From Pseudisothecium myosuroides (Eukaryota > Streptophyta > Bryopsida > Hypnales > Lembophyllaceae), in assembly GCA_951799445.1 (NCBI GenBank), contig OX637289.1, positions 8,027,321 to 8,091,320 on the forward strand: a stretch of DNA of 64,000 bases, in the 5' to 3' direction. Positions within the stretch are counted from its first letter, which is position 1, and each line of letters begins with the position of its first letter. Below, piece by piece: positions 25,470 to 38,346 of the stretch. Both the position numbers and the translations under genes were made by a program. The notes beneath the pieces are model-generated. The model was not told where the DNA came from, ran no database searches, and saw only the letters and a list, made by a program, of their open reading frames with translations.

Positions 25470-26060
25470 AGTTCACCCCGGCCCTTGCTGACTTGCCGTG
25501 AGCCTGCCCTTTCGTTCCCCGTTCCCCGTTCGCCGTGGGCAGCAGGCCGGCATGTCAGTTCGTTCGGGATGATGTCCGACTGCTGCTGGCGGGGAGTGCG
25601 TCCGTCCCGTCCGCCAGGCCAGGCAGGCAGGGCGACTGACGGAAGGGCCTGCCGGCCAGGTGCGGTGTCAGACCGGCCTGCCTTGCCCTGCCTGGCCTCC
25701 TGCCTGCAGCTGGGCCGGGTCCATTATTCATTTATTACAGTTGGAAGTTCGTCTGGAATGGCGCAGCAGAGCAACATGGAGCGGCTGGAAGATCAATCAT
25801 GGGGGGCGAGGCATTAATGCCCGAACGTGCCGGGCCTGCCTCAGGGAGATATGGATGAATGTATGTGTAGTGGATGACACTCATCCACTCACGCACATCG
25901 ACTGAAGGAAGCCAGCTAGCCGTTGGGACCGACGGACGGACGGACGGAATAAGCTGAGCTCGACTGTTGGTAGACGAACGAACTGAACTTCAGTTCAGCT
26001 TACTGCAACCCGACTCAAATTCAAATGGTCCGTCAGTCTGTCAGTTTTACCAATAAGTTA
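25440..26060. other. GC-rich island without a recognised gene
   Basis: This stretch is far richer in G and C than its surroundings and contains GCCGGC, CCAGGCCAGGCAGGCAGG and a GGAC microsatellite at 25932-25947. Open frames on the plus strand (to 139 aa) have biased composition and no domain. It could be a dead promoter, a fragment of an unlinked gene, or a GC-rich transposon piece. Confidence 0.5.
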
Positions 26061-26091
26061 CTGTAGTTGGGGAAGGGCGTTCAGTACCCTA

Positions 26092-26245
26092 CCCTACGTG
26101 AAGGACAGATTTGGCAGAAATGAAGTCATTTTTAAAAAAAATGTGCTACATGTCATCTTGTGAATGGTGTGAGGTGACGTGGACCCTTGCAAATCAGACG
26201 TGGAAATTCAGCTTCGGAGTGCCGAAGCAGGCCTTCACAGATGGC
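26092..26245. mobile_element. TA-flanked MITE, copy 3, inverted
   Basis: It begins CCCTACGTGAAGGACAG. Its interior, GTGACGTGGACCCTTGCAAA and neighbours, is the inverse of copy 1. The right end is worn to GGCCTTCACAG. Confidence 0.65.
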
Positions 26246-26304
26246 AAGTGATAGGCAACTTCAATACTGAGATTGTATCAACCCTTTACAGTTCCTTCCT
26301 TTAA

Positions 26305-27207
26305 CCCCTAAACCTAAAGTCCCGTTGTCCCCTCAAGGAACAAAATGGATTTTGGGTAGGCTCCTACGGTTTCAATATTTGTCGTGCTTTTCTGAATTTT
26401 TTGTGAAGATAGAAAATCACATTAGCTTTCCAAAAATCTAATTTTTATTTCAATCGGTGTCCAATAGCAAACGTTATCGCACAAAAAACCCTAATTTTAG
26501 TTCGGCAGGTAGAAAAAAAAAACTCACAAAAACTTTAAATTTAAAATTTAAAAAATTTATTTCATATAGGTTTTATTTTTATCTACATGGGAAGCTTTGA
26601 TTCATTCCATTTGGATTCATTATGCAAAAGTTATGGACAATCTTATTTTTCGGGCAATTAGAGAATCTTCTTGAAATAAATAACTTACAGGATTCATTTC
26701 TGAACTCAATTTTAACAATTTTTCAAAAGAAAAAGTTTCACAAGGTTAAGATTTCTTGCTAGAACAATCTCACTGTTGAGATTAGTATATTTCAACTCTA
26801 TCTTAGAGCTATTAATGATTTAATTTTTCCTTCAATCTTGAACCTACTTCTACTTATCAATTTTTTGATGAGTGAAAACTAAGTGTTTATTTTTTGAATT
26901 TTTTTTCTAGATTCTCAATTCGATTCTTCATCATATAAAATTAGAAATTCAAAATCATTAGAGCAAAATTTTTAAGTTAAGAAGGTTCAAAGCCAAAAAG
27001 TGTAGTTGAGCAAGGTGAAAAAAATTTGATTCCTTTACTTTAAATGCAAATATCTTGCAATCTACACGGTCAAAGTTTTTGAAATTTCTAGTAAAGATCC
27101 TATGGTTAAAATGCAAAAAATACATTAAAATTTTTTTTTGCTCTTTGCTATAGAAATGACAGTTTTGAGTGTTTTTTGATGGAAAAATGGCCTTGGAACT
27201 TTACGGG
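26305..27207. mobile_element. TTAA-family element, 903 bp
   Basis: TTAA at 26301-26304 and 27208-27211. The ends are CCCCTAAACC and TTTACGGG. Inside lie the subterminal motif GTTGTCCCCTCAAGGAAC and text shared with subtypes A and B, such as TTATGGACAATCTTATTTTTC. Confidence 0.88.
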
Positions 27208-27211
27208 TTAA

Positions 27212-30200
27212 CTTGGTTAACTTCGAAATTTTCATTTCATTTTTTTCTTTTTTCTTGTGAAATGACTCGTGGTTACATCTGGAAACGAGACTTAGATAGG
27301 AAACACTACAACTACATCATCAAAACATATGACATCAAAATTCAAGGAAAATATTGTCGTCATAATCCATATTTGTAAAACAAAGAATGTTGTGTTTGGA
27401 TTATTAAAAAAATGTCAATTTTGAGTTGATAGTCACTCAAAGGGACATCCAAGTCTAGTCTCCACACCCTCTTCGAAAAAACATTTTTTGATTTCTTTTT
27501 CTTTTTTTATGACTAATAAATAAATAAATAAATAATATTCATTTTCATTACCCCAAACAAAAAAATTTGAATGCATAAATGATAACGATTGAAAAGGGAT
27601 ATGTGAACATATTCCATATATGTATATATTTATATATCATATATATTGTATCCATCTATTGTGCCTTTACCAAAATGCCATTATTTGCATACAACATCCA
27701 TATTCATATGTCATGTCTAAATTTGAATGCCCATACACATGTATGTATAATGTATATCTTGGGAAAAGCATATGTCATTGACATATGTGAAATCTAACTT
27801 GTAGACACACGTGTCAAATTTTTGCTATTGTAAAATATACCAAAAATCATTCCAAAATTTTGTAATTTGTCTTCAAATTTTATCTTATTTATTTATAGCA
27901 AATGTTGACCACATAGAACATGGAGTTAGATTATAGTTTATAAGGTCAACCTGACTAAAGCCCTTGGAAGGGATTCTTTGTCTTTAAATATAAAAAATAA
28001 TAATAGAATAAAATCCTAACTCCAAATTATTTCATCACAATACAAAAATACTTAGAAATCCATTCAAAGTATTAAAAACACCAAAAAAGTGAAAATATGT
28101 CTTTAAAAAACTATTTATCTTTTTGCATTTAATCATGTTTCATGAAAATTTGAGACCTTTACTAGTGTGTTTTTCATTTTAGAAAATCATTAGACACATT
28201 CACATTTTCTTTCAAAATAGTTGAGGTTGTTCTTGACATACATATGAGAGATATATGATAAGTAACGCAAACATACTTCATGGAAGGTGTGAGATTCAAA
28301 ACTCTACACCAAACTCTGGACCAAATTGTGCTCAAGGCTATAAAAGCTAGAAAACTCCACTTAGAATTCATCAAGAACTTAACAAATCTCTCTGGTATGG
28401 AACCACATGTAAGTCCATTATTATTTTCTTACAAATTTGAGGTCAAAATTGCTATGAATTCAAAAATATTATATGCCCTAAGATTATAAACAACAAAAAC
28501 TATTTGTTGCCTCCATATAATTAGTCTATAATTTTATCAAGTCATCATTATGAAATGATTTTAAAGAATATTGAGATTAAAATGTAAAATTGATACCCTA
28601 TTGAGACTGAAATTTATGTGTATCATTTTCATATACATTTATTTTATACTCTGTAATATTTATTCCATGTGGCTTTGAAATTTTAAAAACAAACCAAACC
28701 TTGAGATACAATTATTCATATGCTTTTATATTTGGCTAGAATGATTGAATTTCTTTCAAAATATACATCAATTTTAAGCTTTATATTTTTAATGATATAA
28801 ACATTGCAAAAATAAGTTTAAGAAAATTCTTAGGAACATCAATACTCATATATATATATAACGTTCAAAAGGTAGATCACCCAATAATGAAAGTGATTCC
28901 TTTATAAGTATTATAATTATCATTTATTGTATGGTTTTGAATAGAATTATTGTACAAATTACTTGTACACCTTTCTGGGTGCATTATATCTCCAATGAAC
29001 CCGAGAAAAATGCAAAATGAGGACCATATAACTATTCTTCACCTTAATTAATTAATTAATTTTAATTCTAAAAATATTATGAATTCAAGAGATTATATTC
29101 ATGTGTATTTTTTGCATGTCCTTCTTGTTATGGTCCTCTCACATATTCAAGGTTTTATATTTTGACACATTAAGTACAACATAATACCCGTTGTGGATTC
29201 TATAAGAATAGATGGCAAATGTGAAATTTAAGTTCATAATTTTCATCATTGCAATAAAAAAAAGTATATTATTCTATCGTAGGTATGAAGGTAGAATTGT
29301 GACTTTGCGTCCCAATTACAAAAAAGGCTTGTAAATTGAATTGTTAATCCTAATATGAAGGACTATTTAAGTGTACCTCTTATGGAATGGAATACAGGTT
29401 CGGAATATAATAAGGTCCCTCTACCATAGATTTCATATAAGTTACTCCTTATGGTAATTGGAGGTCACTTTGTTCAAACTCAGATTTACCAAGCCAACTT
29501 ATAGATGGTACAAACCTTTGCATTTCATGTTTTCAACTTTCAACCTTGGGATTTTTTTAATTGCAAATTCAAATATAGAAGTTAATCGTCTATTAATTAT
29601 CAGAAACAAAAATTAATGGCATTTACTCACGCTATTGATTTGCATTCACCATCCTACCCTTTAGGTTGCATCATGTGCATTTGGTGCATGCCTAAACCCT
29701 AGAAGGATGCAGTTTATCATGGCCAAGGTAGTCACTCAAATACTCCAATTATTGGACCAACAAGGTAATTACACCTAATTTCAACTGTTTTCTAAACAGT
29801 CTAGATTCTTGCCTAAAATGTACTTCCATTATTTCATGAGAGTCTATGTTTGGTTGCCCTAAATCCTATTTTTAGCACTTTGAAAATTCATGGTTTATTC
29901 ACACGGTGTTCAAAAAATGCATTCTAAGAGAATCTAAAATCTCCTTTCAACTACCAACAAGACCCCGCAAAAACTTTTTCAATATAATAATGAGAACCTT
30001 ACTAAATTGCTTAGCTATGTGATTTTAGGTTTAGTTACCTCCGGTGCATTCTTTATTTCTACAGTGAGCAGTGAAACCATCCATTCAACCTTCTACGTCT
30101 GTCCGCAGCGTCCTTACAGGGTTAAGTTAATCCATACAAACCTGCATAAGCTCTCAAAGTCCGTCTGTGCAAGTAAGGAGTTCAGGACATTTATAATGCA

Positions 30201-30892
30201 AGACTTGCTGTGAGAGGGACAACAAGCCCAACACTGGTTTGTGTACTTCCAAACCCTTTTCCCTGACCCTACTCACATTGCAAATAGTCCTTCCCAACCG
30301 ACCTTCTATTTTTATTTATTCTATTTCACGTTGTTTATTCTCTGCAGATTGCATAATTTATACAAATATACTGCGTTTTACTTGTGAGAAAAAAGTCTGA
30401 AATTTTTTAAAAGGCACCGGTACTTGCAAGCAAAAGTAGTGTGTTGAAGATCTGTCCCATCAGGGCTCAAGTAACCCAAGGTCTGTCCTTGAGGCCGTGA
30501 GTTGGCAAGACAGTGATACACCAGCCTTCATATTAAAAATTCCGAGGGTGGCATGCTCTTGGGAAGGCTGGGGTGCGAAATTGAAATTGAAATAGAAAAT
30601 TGATGTTGTCGGCACGGAGGCAGTCCAAGGTTGGCACTTGGCACTGTGCGGCGCGGACTCGTTTACCTGCGGATCATCAAAATGTTGTCGTTCCAAGGAC
30701 AAAATTCTTCATCATGGCCACTGAGAACACAGTAGTATGAAGAGGACAAGAGGAATGAACCAAGGCAAGATAAATTCTGTCCTTCAGCTATAACATCAAT
30801 GCCAGTGAAAAGTAAAGAAAATTCACTATTATGTGTAGTGAATTTCCTAACTTTAAACCCATCCCACAAAGTGGTCCATGCAGTGTGAATGC
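27212..30892. other. 3.7 kb intergenic stretch, no gene recognised
   Basis: Very AT-rich, with AAAT, AT and AATT microsatellites at about 27520, 28848 and 29050. The less AT-rich part at 30005-30240 and 30440-30700 has frames of 68-89 aa without a domain. Confidence 0.4.
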
Positions 30893-31055
30893 AACCCCGG
30901 TGGAAAACACAAGAATTTTTTATTTGCCACACATGATAAAATTTGCAAATTTTGGATTCATACTTGCAATCAAAGGCCCCAAAATTAGTTTGAAGAGATT
31001 AACAAACTGCATAGAATAAACACAACATGAAATTGGAGGCCTTTTTTTATAATTA
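30893..31055. repeat. Dispersed repeat shared with 60425-60575
   Basis: Shared blocks are GGAAAACACA, AAATTTGCAAATTTTG, TTGCAATCA and GGCCCCAAA in the same order and orientation. Both copies end near a run of T. No protein frame is conserved. Confidence 0.65.
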
Positions 31056-31089
31056 CCTTGTAAAATATAAAATCCACCCTGCATGGCTC

Positions 31090-31350
31090 ATTTTGTGGGA
31101 TGGATTTACGTGAGGGTTGCTTTAACATTTAGTTTAGGTTGCTTTACCTAGAAAAGTTACCTCATGACTCACCGCTTGTCTTCGTGAAGGCACATGCGAC
31201 TCAATGAATTGGGCCCATGCCACAGACACATGATTATGGGTTGATGAAAATTATTGCATCTTTGTACAATAATGATAAATATTTATAAAGCGTAAAGTGT
31301 TGAGAAAATAATGAAAAGCAATCTAATTTTACTATTCATTGTAGGTTTGT
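31090..31350. mobile_element. Worn relative of the 24952-25207 MITE
   Basis: Shared blocks are TTAGGTTGCTTTACC, AGTTACCTCATGACT, CCATGCCACAGACAC and CTATTCATTGTAGG in the same order. The left end is degraded. Confidence 0.6.
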
Positions 31351-31552
31351 GGGCGTAAATGCTAACCGTATAATTAAAATATTTTAGAAAAACTATGCAT
31401 TTTGGATAAATTTACATGATAATCATCCTATTTGAAATGGTGTAAAAATAGTGTAATAATATTGTATCAATTTTATCTAATATAATGAATGAACTTTACT
31501 AGAGAACCTTAAAAATTCCAGTTCACATGATTTCCAAATTCAATCAAGTTAT

Positions 31553-31962
31553 TGCTAAGATGAAAACACCCATTCCTGTCCATGTACCTAATTTCGTCAC
31601 TATGTACCAATGGTGTACATTTTCCTAGTAAGAATGTACTCTGTTGATACATGGTGACGGAATTGGGTGCAGGGACGGGAATGGGTGTTTTCACCTTAGT
31701 AGTTTGAGGCACCATCATTGAAACTCAGAGATGAACTTGCTCGAATACTCAACTATATGTAAGGTAGACGCACCCATTTCCACCCAGCACCCAATTCCAT
31801 CCTCGTGTATCAATGGTCTACATTCTAGAAAGAAAATGTGCACCACTAGTACATGAGGGAGGAATTCTTAAAGGAACAGGAATGGGTGTACCTACCTTAG
31901 TGAGGCAGTAGCTGCCTCTTTTGAAACTCAAAGATGAACCTAAACTTTGATTTTGCTAAAGT
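31553..31962. repeat. Tandem pair of hairpin units, about 210 bp each
   Basis: Each unit holds a near-complete inverted repeat: CTAAGATGAAAACACCCATT against AATGGGTGTTTTCACCTTAG in unit 1 (31553-31708), and TAAGGTAGACGCACCCATTT against its diverged inverse in unit 2 (about 31762-31905). The flank GAAACTCAGAGATGAAC follows unit 1 and GAAACTCAAAGATGAAC follows unit 2, so flank and hairpin were duplicated together. Confidence 0.85.
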
Positions 31963-32689
31963 CTACATTGTGAGAATCCATATTTATCTTTCAATGGAAG
32001 TTAATTTCCAAATGTCAACAATGAAAATATCAAGAGTGAAAACAATAATATTTTATCTGATATCTTAGTCTAATGCCCCTTTTCAAATTCAATCCACCAC
32101 TAATCCACCCAAATTTGTACTTTGAAATGATATTGATGGTAATCAAGAATTTTTTTCATATTCTTCAATAGAATAAGAGTATCATACATTAACCCTTACC
32201 AAACCACCATCCAAAATTTAATGAAAGAATGGACTTTCTCTGGTTGGTGTTTACACTACAACTGGTCAAGATTTTTTAAGGCATTATTTTATTGTCTTTC
32301 CATCTTGTCCAACATCCCACCGGTTGCCTCAAATAACCATGTCTTGGCCAAAACTTCTTGACCAAGAGGTGCGCTTCTCCACCATAGTCTAAAGTAGCCC
32401 TTCCATTAACTTATGTTCCTTCCTTCCTTCCATGTCCCACATGATCAAACCTCTAATGCCAATTAATCAATTACTTATTTAATTTTTTCCTAAATCTTCC
32501 AATCAAAGCTGAGGTAAATGCAAGCTCAAGAGACTTGGGATTACACTCAATCCATCCTTTATTATATCTTAGAAGCCCCCCCTATTGCCGGTCCATACAC
32601 TCGTTTCAACTTGACTCAATGAATCTTTGGTACTCAGATCCCTCGGAGATTTCAAGGCATTCGTACTATCTGGACACTCCTTAGAGGAT
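31963..32689. other. Intergenic, nothing recognised
   Basis: Mixed composition with no long frame. It is the left flank of hAT-like copy 1. Confidence 0.4.
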
Positions 32690-32697
32690 CCTTTCTA

Positions 32698-34154
32698 CTC
32701 GGGGGGGTCACACCCCTATACGTTTACATATCACGTGCGATAATGGGCTATTTAATTGGGGGGTATTTATATGTTTTTAAGTATTTTTTGCCTCCCTATT
32801 TTTACATAAAAAGCTACTGGCATGTATTTTTCTACACCCTATTTTTTTTGTAAATGGTGGGGGATGCTAATTTTTTGCACCCTATTTTTTTTCAACCTTG
32901 TAAAATTACATAATGTTGCAAAGAATATGATGGCATTGCAAACTAAAGTAACGAACAAATGCAAAAAGTAAAGAGGACTCCAACATTGTTCATTTTAGTG
33001 GTCACTTAGTCCTATCGCGAGAAATGACAATTTTTGCAAAGTTCAAATGATTAAAATTAGTCTGGATTTTGGATTTCCCCTAACACATTTGGATGAGGAA
33101 TTTGGATTCGTTTTGCACACAAAGTAGAGCTCATGAAATGGCTAGCAAGTAGCAACTCTTGTGAGGGTCAAAGATGGATGCAAGAAATGTCAATTACTTA
33201 TTAAATTTCAAGTTCAAGAGTTCAAATTGTACTTGACATCTAAGGTAAGAGGCTGTAAAACAAATCGGGCATTAAGAATGGACCCTATAAATGGCTATGA
33301 AATGGACATGAGTTGGTTTTGAAACTGACTAGTATAGTCATTGAATGATTCAAGGAAAAAACATTATTAATTGCAAGAGCGAATCATTCTCTTTGCTTTC
33401 CCCATTTTTATTTAGAATTGCAAGTGAACCGTTTATGAAAGACCTAAGGTTACAACTCACAAATAGGGACCTACGACCCAACTCGTTTCGGAAAATTTGT
33501 AAGTAATTCAAAAATGCTCAAAAAAATATGAAACCACTTGAATTAGATTCCTCATCAATTTCTCTATGTTTGAAAAATGAGCTAAAAATATTCCCGTCCA
33601 AGTAAATACATGAAAAAGGCGGACCAGCCCTTAGATGCTTCATTTTTGAACCTCCTACCTTACAGTCAATAGACTTGAGTTCATGCAGCCTCATGTGGAA
33701 TTCAACAAAATGAGAAAGCCCTCGTGTGATCTAATTCATCAAAATTAGAAAGCCCTCATGTGATCTGATTCAACAAAATCAGAATATAAAATCTAAACTA
33801 TGGCAATGTAAATGTACATATACACACGAAAATGTTTGCAACTGCACTCAATTAATTCAAGAGTGAACTGAAAAATAGCCACCTGTACACCAAACTGGAT
33901 CAGACTATCATAATTAAATTGAACCTACTAAACAAGTTTGGAGGGATCCCATGTTTGGGATCCGATTTTCTTTCTACTATACAAAGAAATTGAAGAATTA
34001 TACTACCCCTATTTTTTTTTATAATCACCCTAGTACATATTACCTATGCTATGGTAGATCTAAGGAAGGTATAAATTTTTCCTCCAAGGAATTAATTTGA
34101 CCCTATTTTTTATCTCACGTAGTTTTCTAAAATTTTGGGAGTCTCCCCCCTGAG
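32698..34154. mobile_element. 1,457-bp hAT-like element, copy 1
   Basis: The ends are CTCGGGGGGGTC and, inverted, CTCAGGGGGGAG. The flanks CCTTTCTA (32690-32697) and CCTCTCTA (34155-34162) match at 7 of 8 bases, as an 8-bp target duplication would. The copy at 41550-43007 is nearly identical base for base. An 8-bp duplication points to hAT (or P-type) elements, although the usual hAT terminal CAGGG is not exact here. No transposase frame is visible. Confidence 0.88.
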
Positions 34155-34399
34155 CCTCTCTATCGTTGATATGGATTTCTAAAAACAATAGAGTTTTTAC
34201 TCAGTCTAGATGGACCCAAGACTTTGTCCAAAATGCCTTATAGAATGCATTACTAGATTCTAGGCGGGCAGTGCAACTTAAAGCCCAACTTGGGGCTCGC
34301 CAACATCCTAACCATGCCGCTAAAATTTGAACTAAGTTTGACCTCAGTTGGATCCACTCTCCATCTTTAGCACATATATCTGGTTTTAACATTGTTTGG

Positions 34400-34560
34400 A
34401 GCAAGAAGGGTCCTCCCCTTTGCTTGTTTCAGTAGCTTCTTTGTCTCTTTGGTTTCTACTTGGTTCACTTCATTGTCCAGCCTCACGGCTTGATTGTTTT
34501 TGGTTCAATTTTTTTTAATGCAATGGTTATGCCATTTGTAAAAAGTAAAATAAAAAAGCG
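34400..34560 (+). mobile_element. Probable LINE 3' end
   Basis: CAATGGTTATGCCATTTGT followed by AAAAAGTAAAATAAAAAAG is the same terminus as in the tips at 2.2, 3.05, 37.5 and 38.1 kb. The 5' limit is unclear and no target duplication was found. Upstream DNA to about 34200 may belong to it. Confidence 0.55.
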
Positions 34561-35520
34561 GAGGTAAATGGTGTCGACTTAATCTTTCATCATAGAAGGG
34601 AACTGAGCTGAGCTGAGCCCCACTGGTGTGTGTCACTGGATGCAATGATGCCGCGACCCAGCTGCAAGTCCATCATCGTGCTTGCTTGCTTGCTTGCCTG
34701 CCTGCCTCCTCCCCAACCCGACCAGTGCTCAAGACCACGCCTCCACTAAGTTCGTCTCCCCACCCACGGGGCATCATCCCAACCCACTCCATCCAGCAAC
34801 TGGAAGTCTGGAACCCTAACATCAGTCTGGATGCAACATTGAAGGGATCCAACATGCTGGGAAGATTGACATTCACTGAGCAGCAGAGATTTGAGTACGG
34901 GAATATGAATGACTTGAGGAATGACATGGCCTGGAATTGGGGATTTCAATTATTTTATTTTGGGGCGGGGCACAAAATGAAACTACTATTGACATGGATG
35001 AAAACTCATTTATTCATCCAAGGGACGGAGTGAGCTTTCATTGAGAAAGAGCAGAAACTACAGTAAGTAGCCAATTAGCAACGTCATCCATTCCGAGGGG
35101 AGACTACATTCCCAAACCTTCCCTTCCATTTGGGTGGTTTCGCATTGGAGCAAAATATCAGAACCAACCTGGAGTTGGGAACCAATCAGGGGGTAGAGAA
35201 GTAAGCAAGGTTGATTCTGTTGACAAATGGAAACAGGGTTGGACTGAATAATAGTATCTAAGGGTATCAATTGACTGTTTTGGTGTTCTCCTGTACCCAG
35301 GAGTACAGCGACAATGGGAAACCAAATGATACTAGTGATGAGTGGAACACGTTTTCTATGCAGACTGGATTGGGATTGTAGGTGACATAGCATAGTGTAG
35401 GAGCCATTCCCAACATACGCTTCATTCACGTAGGTCTTCCAGACTTGAGTTCTCTTCCTTCTGTATGTATGTAACATGTCAATAGTAGCTTCATTTTGCG
35501 AGAAAGATCAACAACGTTCA
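34561..35520. other. GC-richer stretch without a recognised gene
   Basis: A GCTT/GCCT microsatellite lies at 34679-34706. Several frames of 60-139 aa exist on both strands (for example 35058-35477 minus) but none shows a domain or splice-linked continuation that I recognise. Confidence 0.4.
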
Positions 35521-35873
35521 CATCTTATAAGCAGTAAGGTAATATGCTCTAAAAGCGACCATTTAAGGGCTGGTTTGCCTTTTCCACAGGTTTCTTTGAA
35601 CATAAATTTTTTTGAATCATTTTTCAGAGAAATAAAAAATGAATGCGAAACATAACACAAGTGGTTTCATATTTTTTGAATCATTTTTGAATTTCTTAAG
35701 AATTTTAAAAAAACCTTGTTATAGACACCTATTTGTGACCCTAGGTTTTCCAAAATCTGACTACTTGTAACTTCTAAAGTAATTTGAGTAAACGAAGGTC
35801 AATGATTGACTCTTGCAATAAATAAATAAAGCTTTTCTCTTGATTCTCTCAATGGCTTGAGAGGTCCATTTAA

Positions 35874-36785
35874 CCCGTAAAGGACCAAGCCATTTTTAGG
35901 CTCCAAAACCACTGAAAACTGCCATTTCTGCTGCAATCACTCCCTAAATCAAAAAAAACTTTTTTTTTACAATCTAATCGTAGGATCTTGAACTTCACTT
36001 GTCTCAGATTATGTGGTAAAAATTTCAAGACATTTGACTGTTCCGATTGGAAGATATTAGCATTCAAAGTTGGAAAAAAAAGTTTTTTTGAACTGTTTCC
36101 TGCAATTTCAGATGACTTTGACGGCCATTTGTGGATTTTTTTTGTACTACACAACAAAAACTTGTAAATTTTTATGTTGAACATTTGAGTTGAGAGTCGG
36201 GGAAAAAAATTTCAGAATGTCAAACCTTGATTTTCACATATAAAAAAATTGATAAATAGAAGTAGGTCCAAAATTGAATGAAACACTAAATTGTTAATAG
36301 CTCTTAGGTGGAATTAAAACAACATAATCCCAATGGTGGGATTGTTCTTGCAAACAAACTTGACCTTGTCAAAAAAAAAAAATTGAAAAAATTTGAAAAT
36401 TGCATTCAAAAATGAATTCTATAAGTTAGTTTTTTTGAAGATGCTTAAATTGCCCAAAAAACAAGATTGTCCATAACTTTCTCATTATTAGTCCAAATAG
36501 AATGAATCAAAGCTTCAGATGTAGACAAAAACATGATCTTTGAGGAAAAAAAATAAAAAACTTTTTTTTTGTGTTTTTTTTTTCTGCCCGACGAACTGCT
36601 TTTTTGCTTTAGGATGGTATAACTTTTGCTCCCGGGCACCGATTGAAAAAAAAATTATATTTTTAGAGAGCTATTGTGATTCCCTATCTTCGAAAAAAGT
36701 TTCAAAAAACAGATCAAAATTTGAGGTCACACGGGCCTGCCCGAAATCCCAAGTGTCCCCCAAGGGGACTTTGGTCCTTTAGGGG
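35874..36785. mobile_element. TTAA-family element, subtype B, 912 bp
   Basis: It lies between TTAA at 35870-35873 and 36786-36789. The ends are CCCGTAAAGGACC and GGTCCTTTAGGGG. A subterminal palindrome GTCCCCCAAGGGGAC lies near the right end. The copy at 1084-1987 is its closest relative in the window. Confidence 0.9.
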
Positions 36786-36789
36786 TTAA

Positions 36790-37453
36790 GGACCACCTAA
36801 TGTCCATTTCAGATCTAAATATAGAATCGATTTGAAGAGGCCGCTCGCTTTTAAAGCACACTACCTTAAGGTGTCTACCTCCCAACCTGTTACTTCTTTA
36901 TTACTGTGCCTAGTTACTCTTATTAATTTAGACTGGTCAAATTTTCATTGATTTTCTTGTTGTCATCTAAAAGGAAAGGAGGTTCCAATGCACCAAAAAA
37001 ATGCAGCAGTTGGATACCATATGCATAAGTTAGGAAGGGTTCAAGTTTTCTTTGGTAGAGGTTCAAAAATCGTTTCTTGCACATAAGTACATATTGAATT
37101 GATTTTGGAGATGTACACTGCATGATGATGGTGGTTCTAGGCGGGGTGCGATATTTTTGGGTGCCCCTTTATGTATTTTGCACCCCTTAGGCCTGTCATG
37201 AAAATCCAGCTTGTCAGTACATCGTTATGATGAACTGCAAGAAGATATGTCATCCTTTCGTATCAAGGTGCTGGAGTGGAAAACAGGTCTTCGAGTGGAA
37301 AACAGAATAATTACATATACTTTGTTTATGTATGCACCGTATCTTGAGTATTTTACCTGCCTAAGCTTACAATTATTTGAAACCAGAAGGTGTTTTGGGG
37401 GGGCTGATCTTCTTACTTGGTGAGCCTATATAAACTCGTTCATTTGGACTTCA
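36790..37453. other. Intergenic, nothing recognised
   Basis: Small frames only. A direct repeat of GAGTGGAAAACAG at about 37274 and 37294 is the only local structure. Confidence 0.35.
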
Positions 37454-37466
37454 AAGTTCAGTCAAA

Positions 37467-37530
37467 GTCACTACAATGGTTTCCATTTGTTATCAAAAAT
37501 AAAAACAAAAACAAAAACAAAAACAAAAAA
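37467..37530 (+). mobile_element. 64-bp LINE 3' tip with 13-bp target duplication
   Basis: AAGTTCAGTCAAA flanks it at 37454-37466 and 37531-37543. The insert holds CAATGGTTTCCATTTGTTA and a tail of AAAAAC units. A third copy of the flank (37564-37576) reflects a further short duplication. Confidence 0.85.
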
Positions 37531-38089
37531 AAGTTCAGTCAAATGTTAAATTATATATATATAAAGTTCAGTCAAATGTACATGACAATGGACAAAGAGT
37601 AGAAGACAATTATAATACTATTTGAAATAATATGGAGAATAGATTACATTATATTCATCTAATCTAATATATTGTGAACTTTCATATTAGTGTGCATTAA
37701 AATTTTCATAATTCCAATAATAGTGTAAATTAGTTTTATTAATGTGGGGAGAGACTAATTGAATTATCTCGAGTATTAAGATCCTTACATTAAATTAGGT
37801 TGGAGTGTGTTAGGTTTGTTACATTGAGATCTCCAGAATCATGCATCCTTTGGTCACATTCTTGATATCGTCGGAAAGTTGTCTACAAGGAAGGGTGCAT
37901 AGACTATGTTATGTTCTGACTCTGAGTAGAAAAAGATACTGAATTTTAAGTTTTTTATGAATTAAAAAAATTAGAAAATTTACTTTTATTTTATTGTACT
38001 GTGGCACGGGCACTGGGCACAGTAATAAATAATAAGAATAATTCAAGTTCAATGATCATTACATTCTATTCGTCGGAAAGTGAGTTCAG

Positions 38090-38132
38090 TTTTTTTTTGT
38101 TTTTGTTTTTTAACAAATGGGAAGGCCATTGA
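38090..38132 (-). mobile_element. 43-bp LINE 3' tip with 10-bp target duplication
   Basis: GTGAGTTCAG (38080-38089) and GTAAGTTCAG (38133-38142) match at 9 of 10 bases. On the minus strand the insert is CAATGGCCTTCCCATTTGTT with a tail of A and C. Confidence 0.8.
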
Positions 38133-38346
38133 GTAAGTTCAGGTTTGATCGCTGACTGACTAGACTTGTGATTGGGAGAAAGAATCCAGTGGAATTGAAG
38201 CAACCTGAACTTCAGGTCCAAAGAAGATATTGACAATATATTAAACTGAGATGAACTCTCCACGAAATTTCTCATTGCGAAGTTGGGCCAACAAACTTAT
38301 CGAAGCAGTGCCCCTAAGAGCGTGCCCTAAAAAATCTTGAAAATAA

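Noticed and set aside
25398..25905. 139-aa and 81-aa plus-strand frames in the GC-rich island
   Set aside because: Low-stop composition explains them; no domain, and the frame crosses the end of an inverted-repeat unit.
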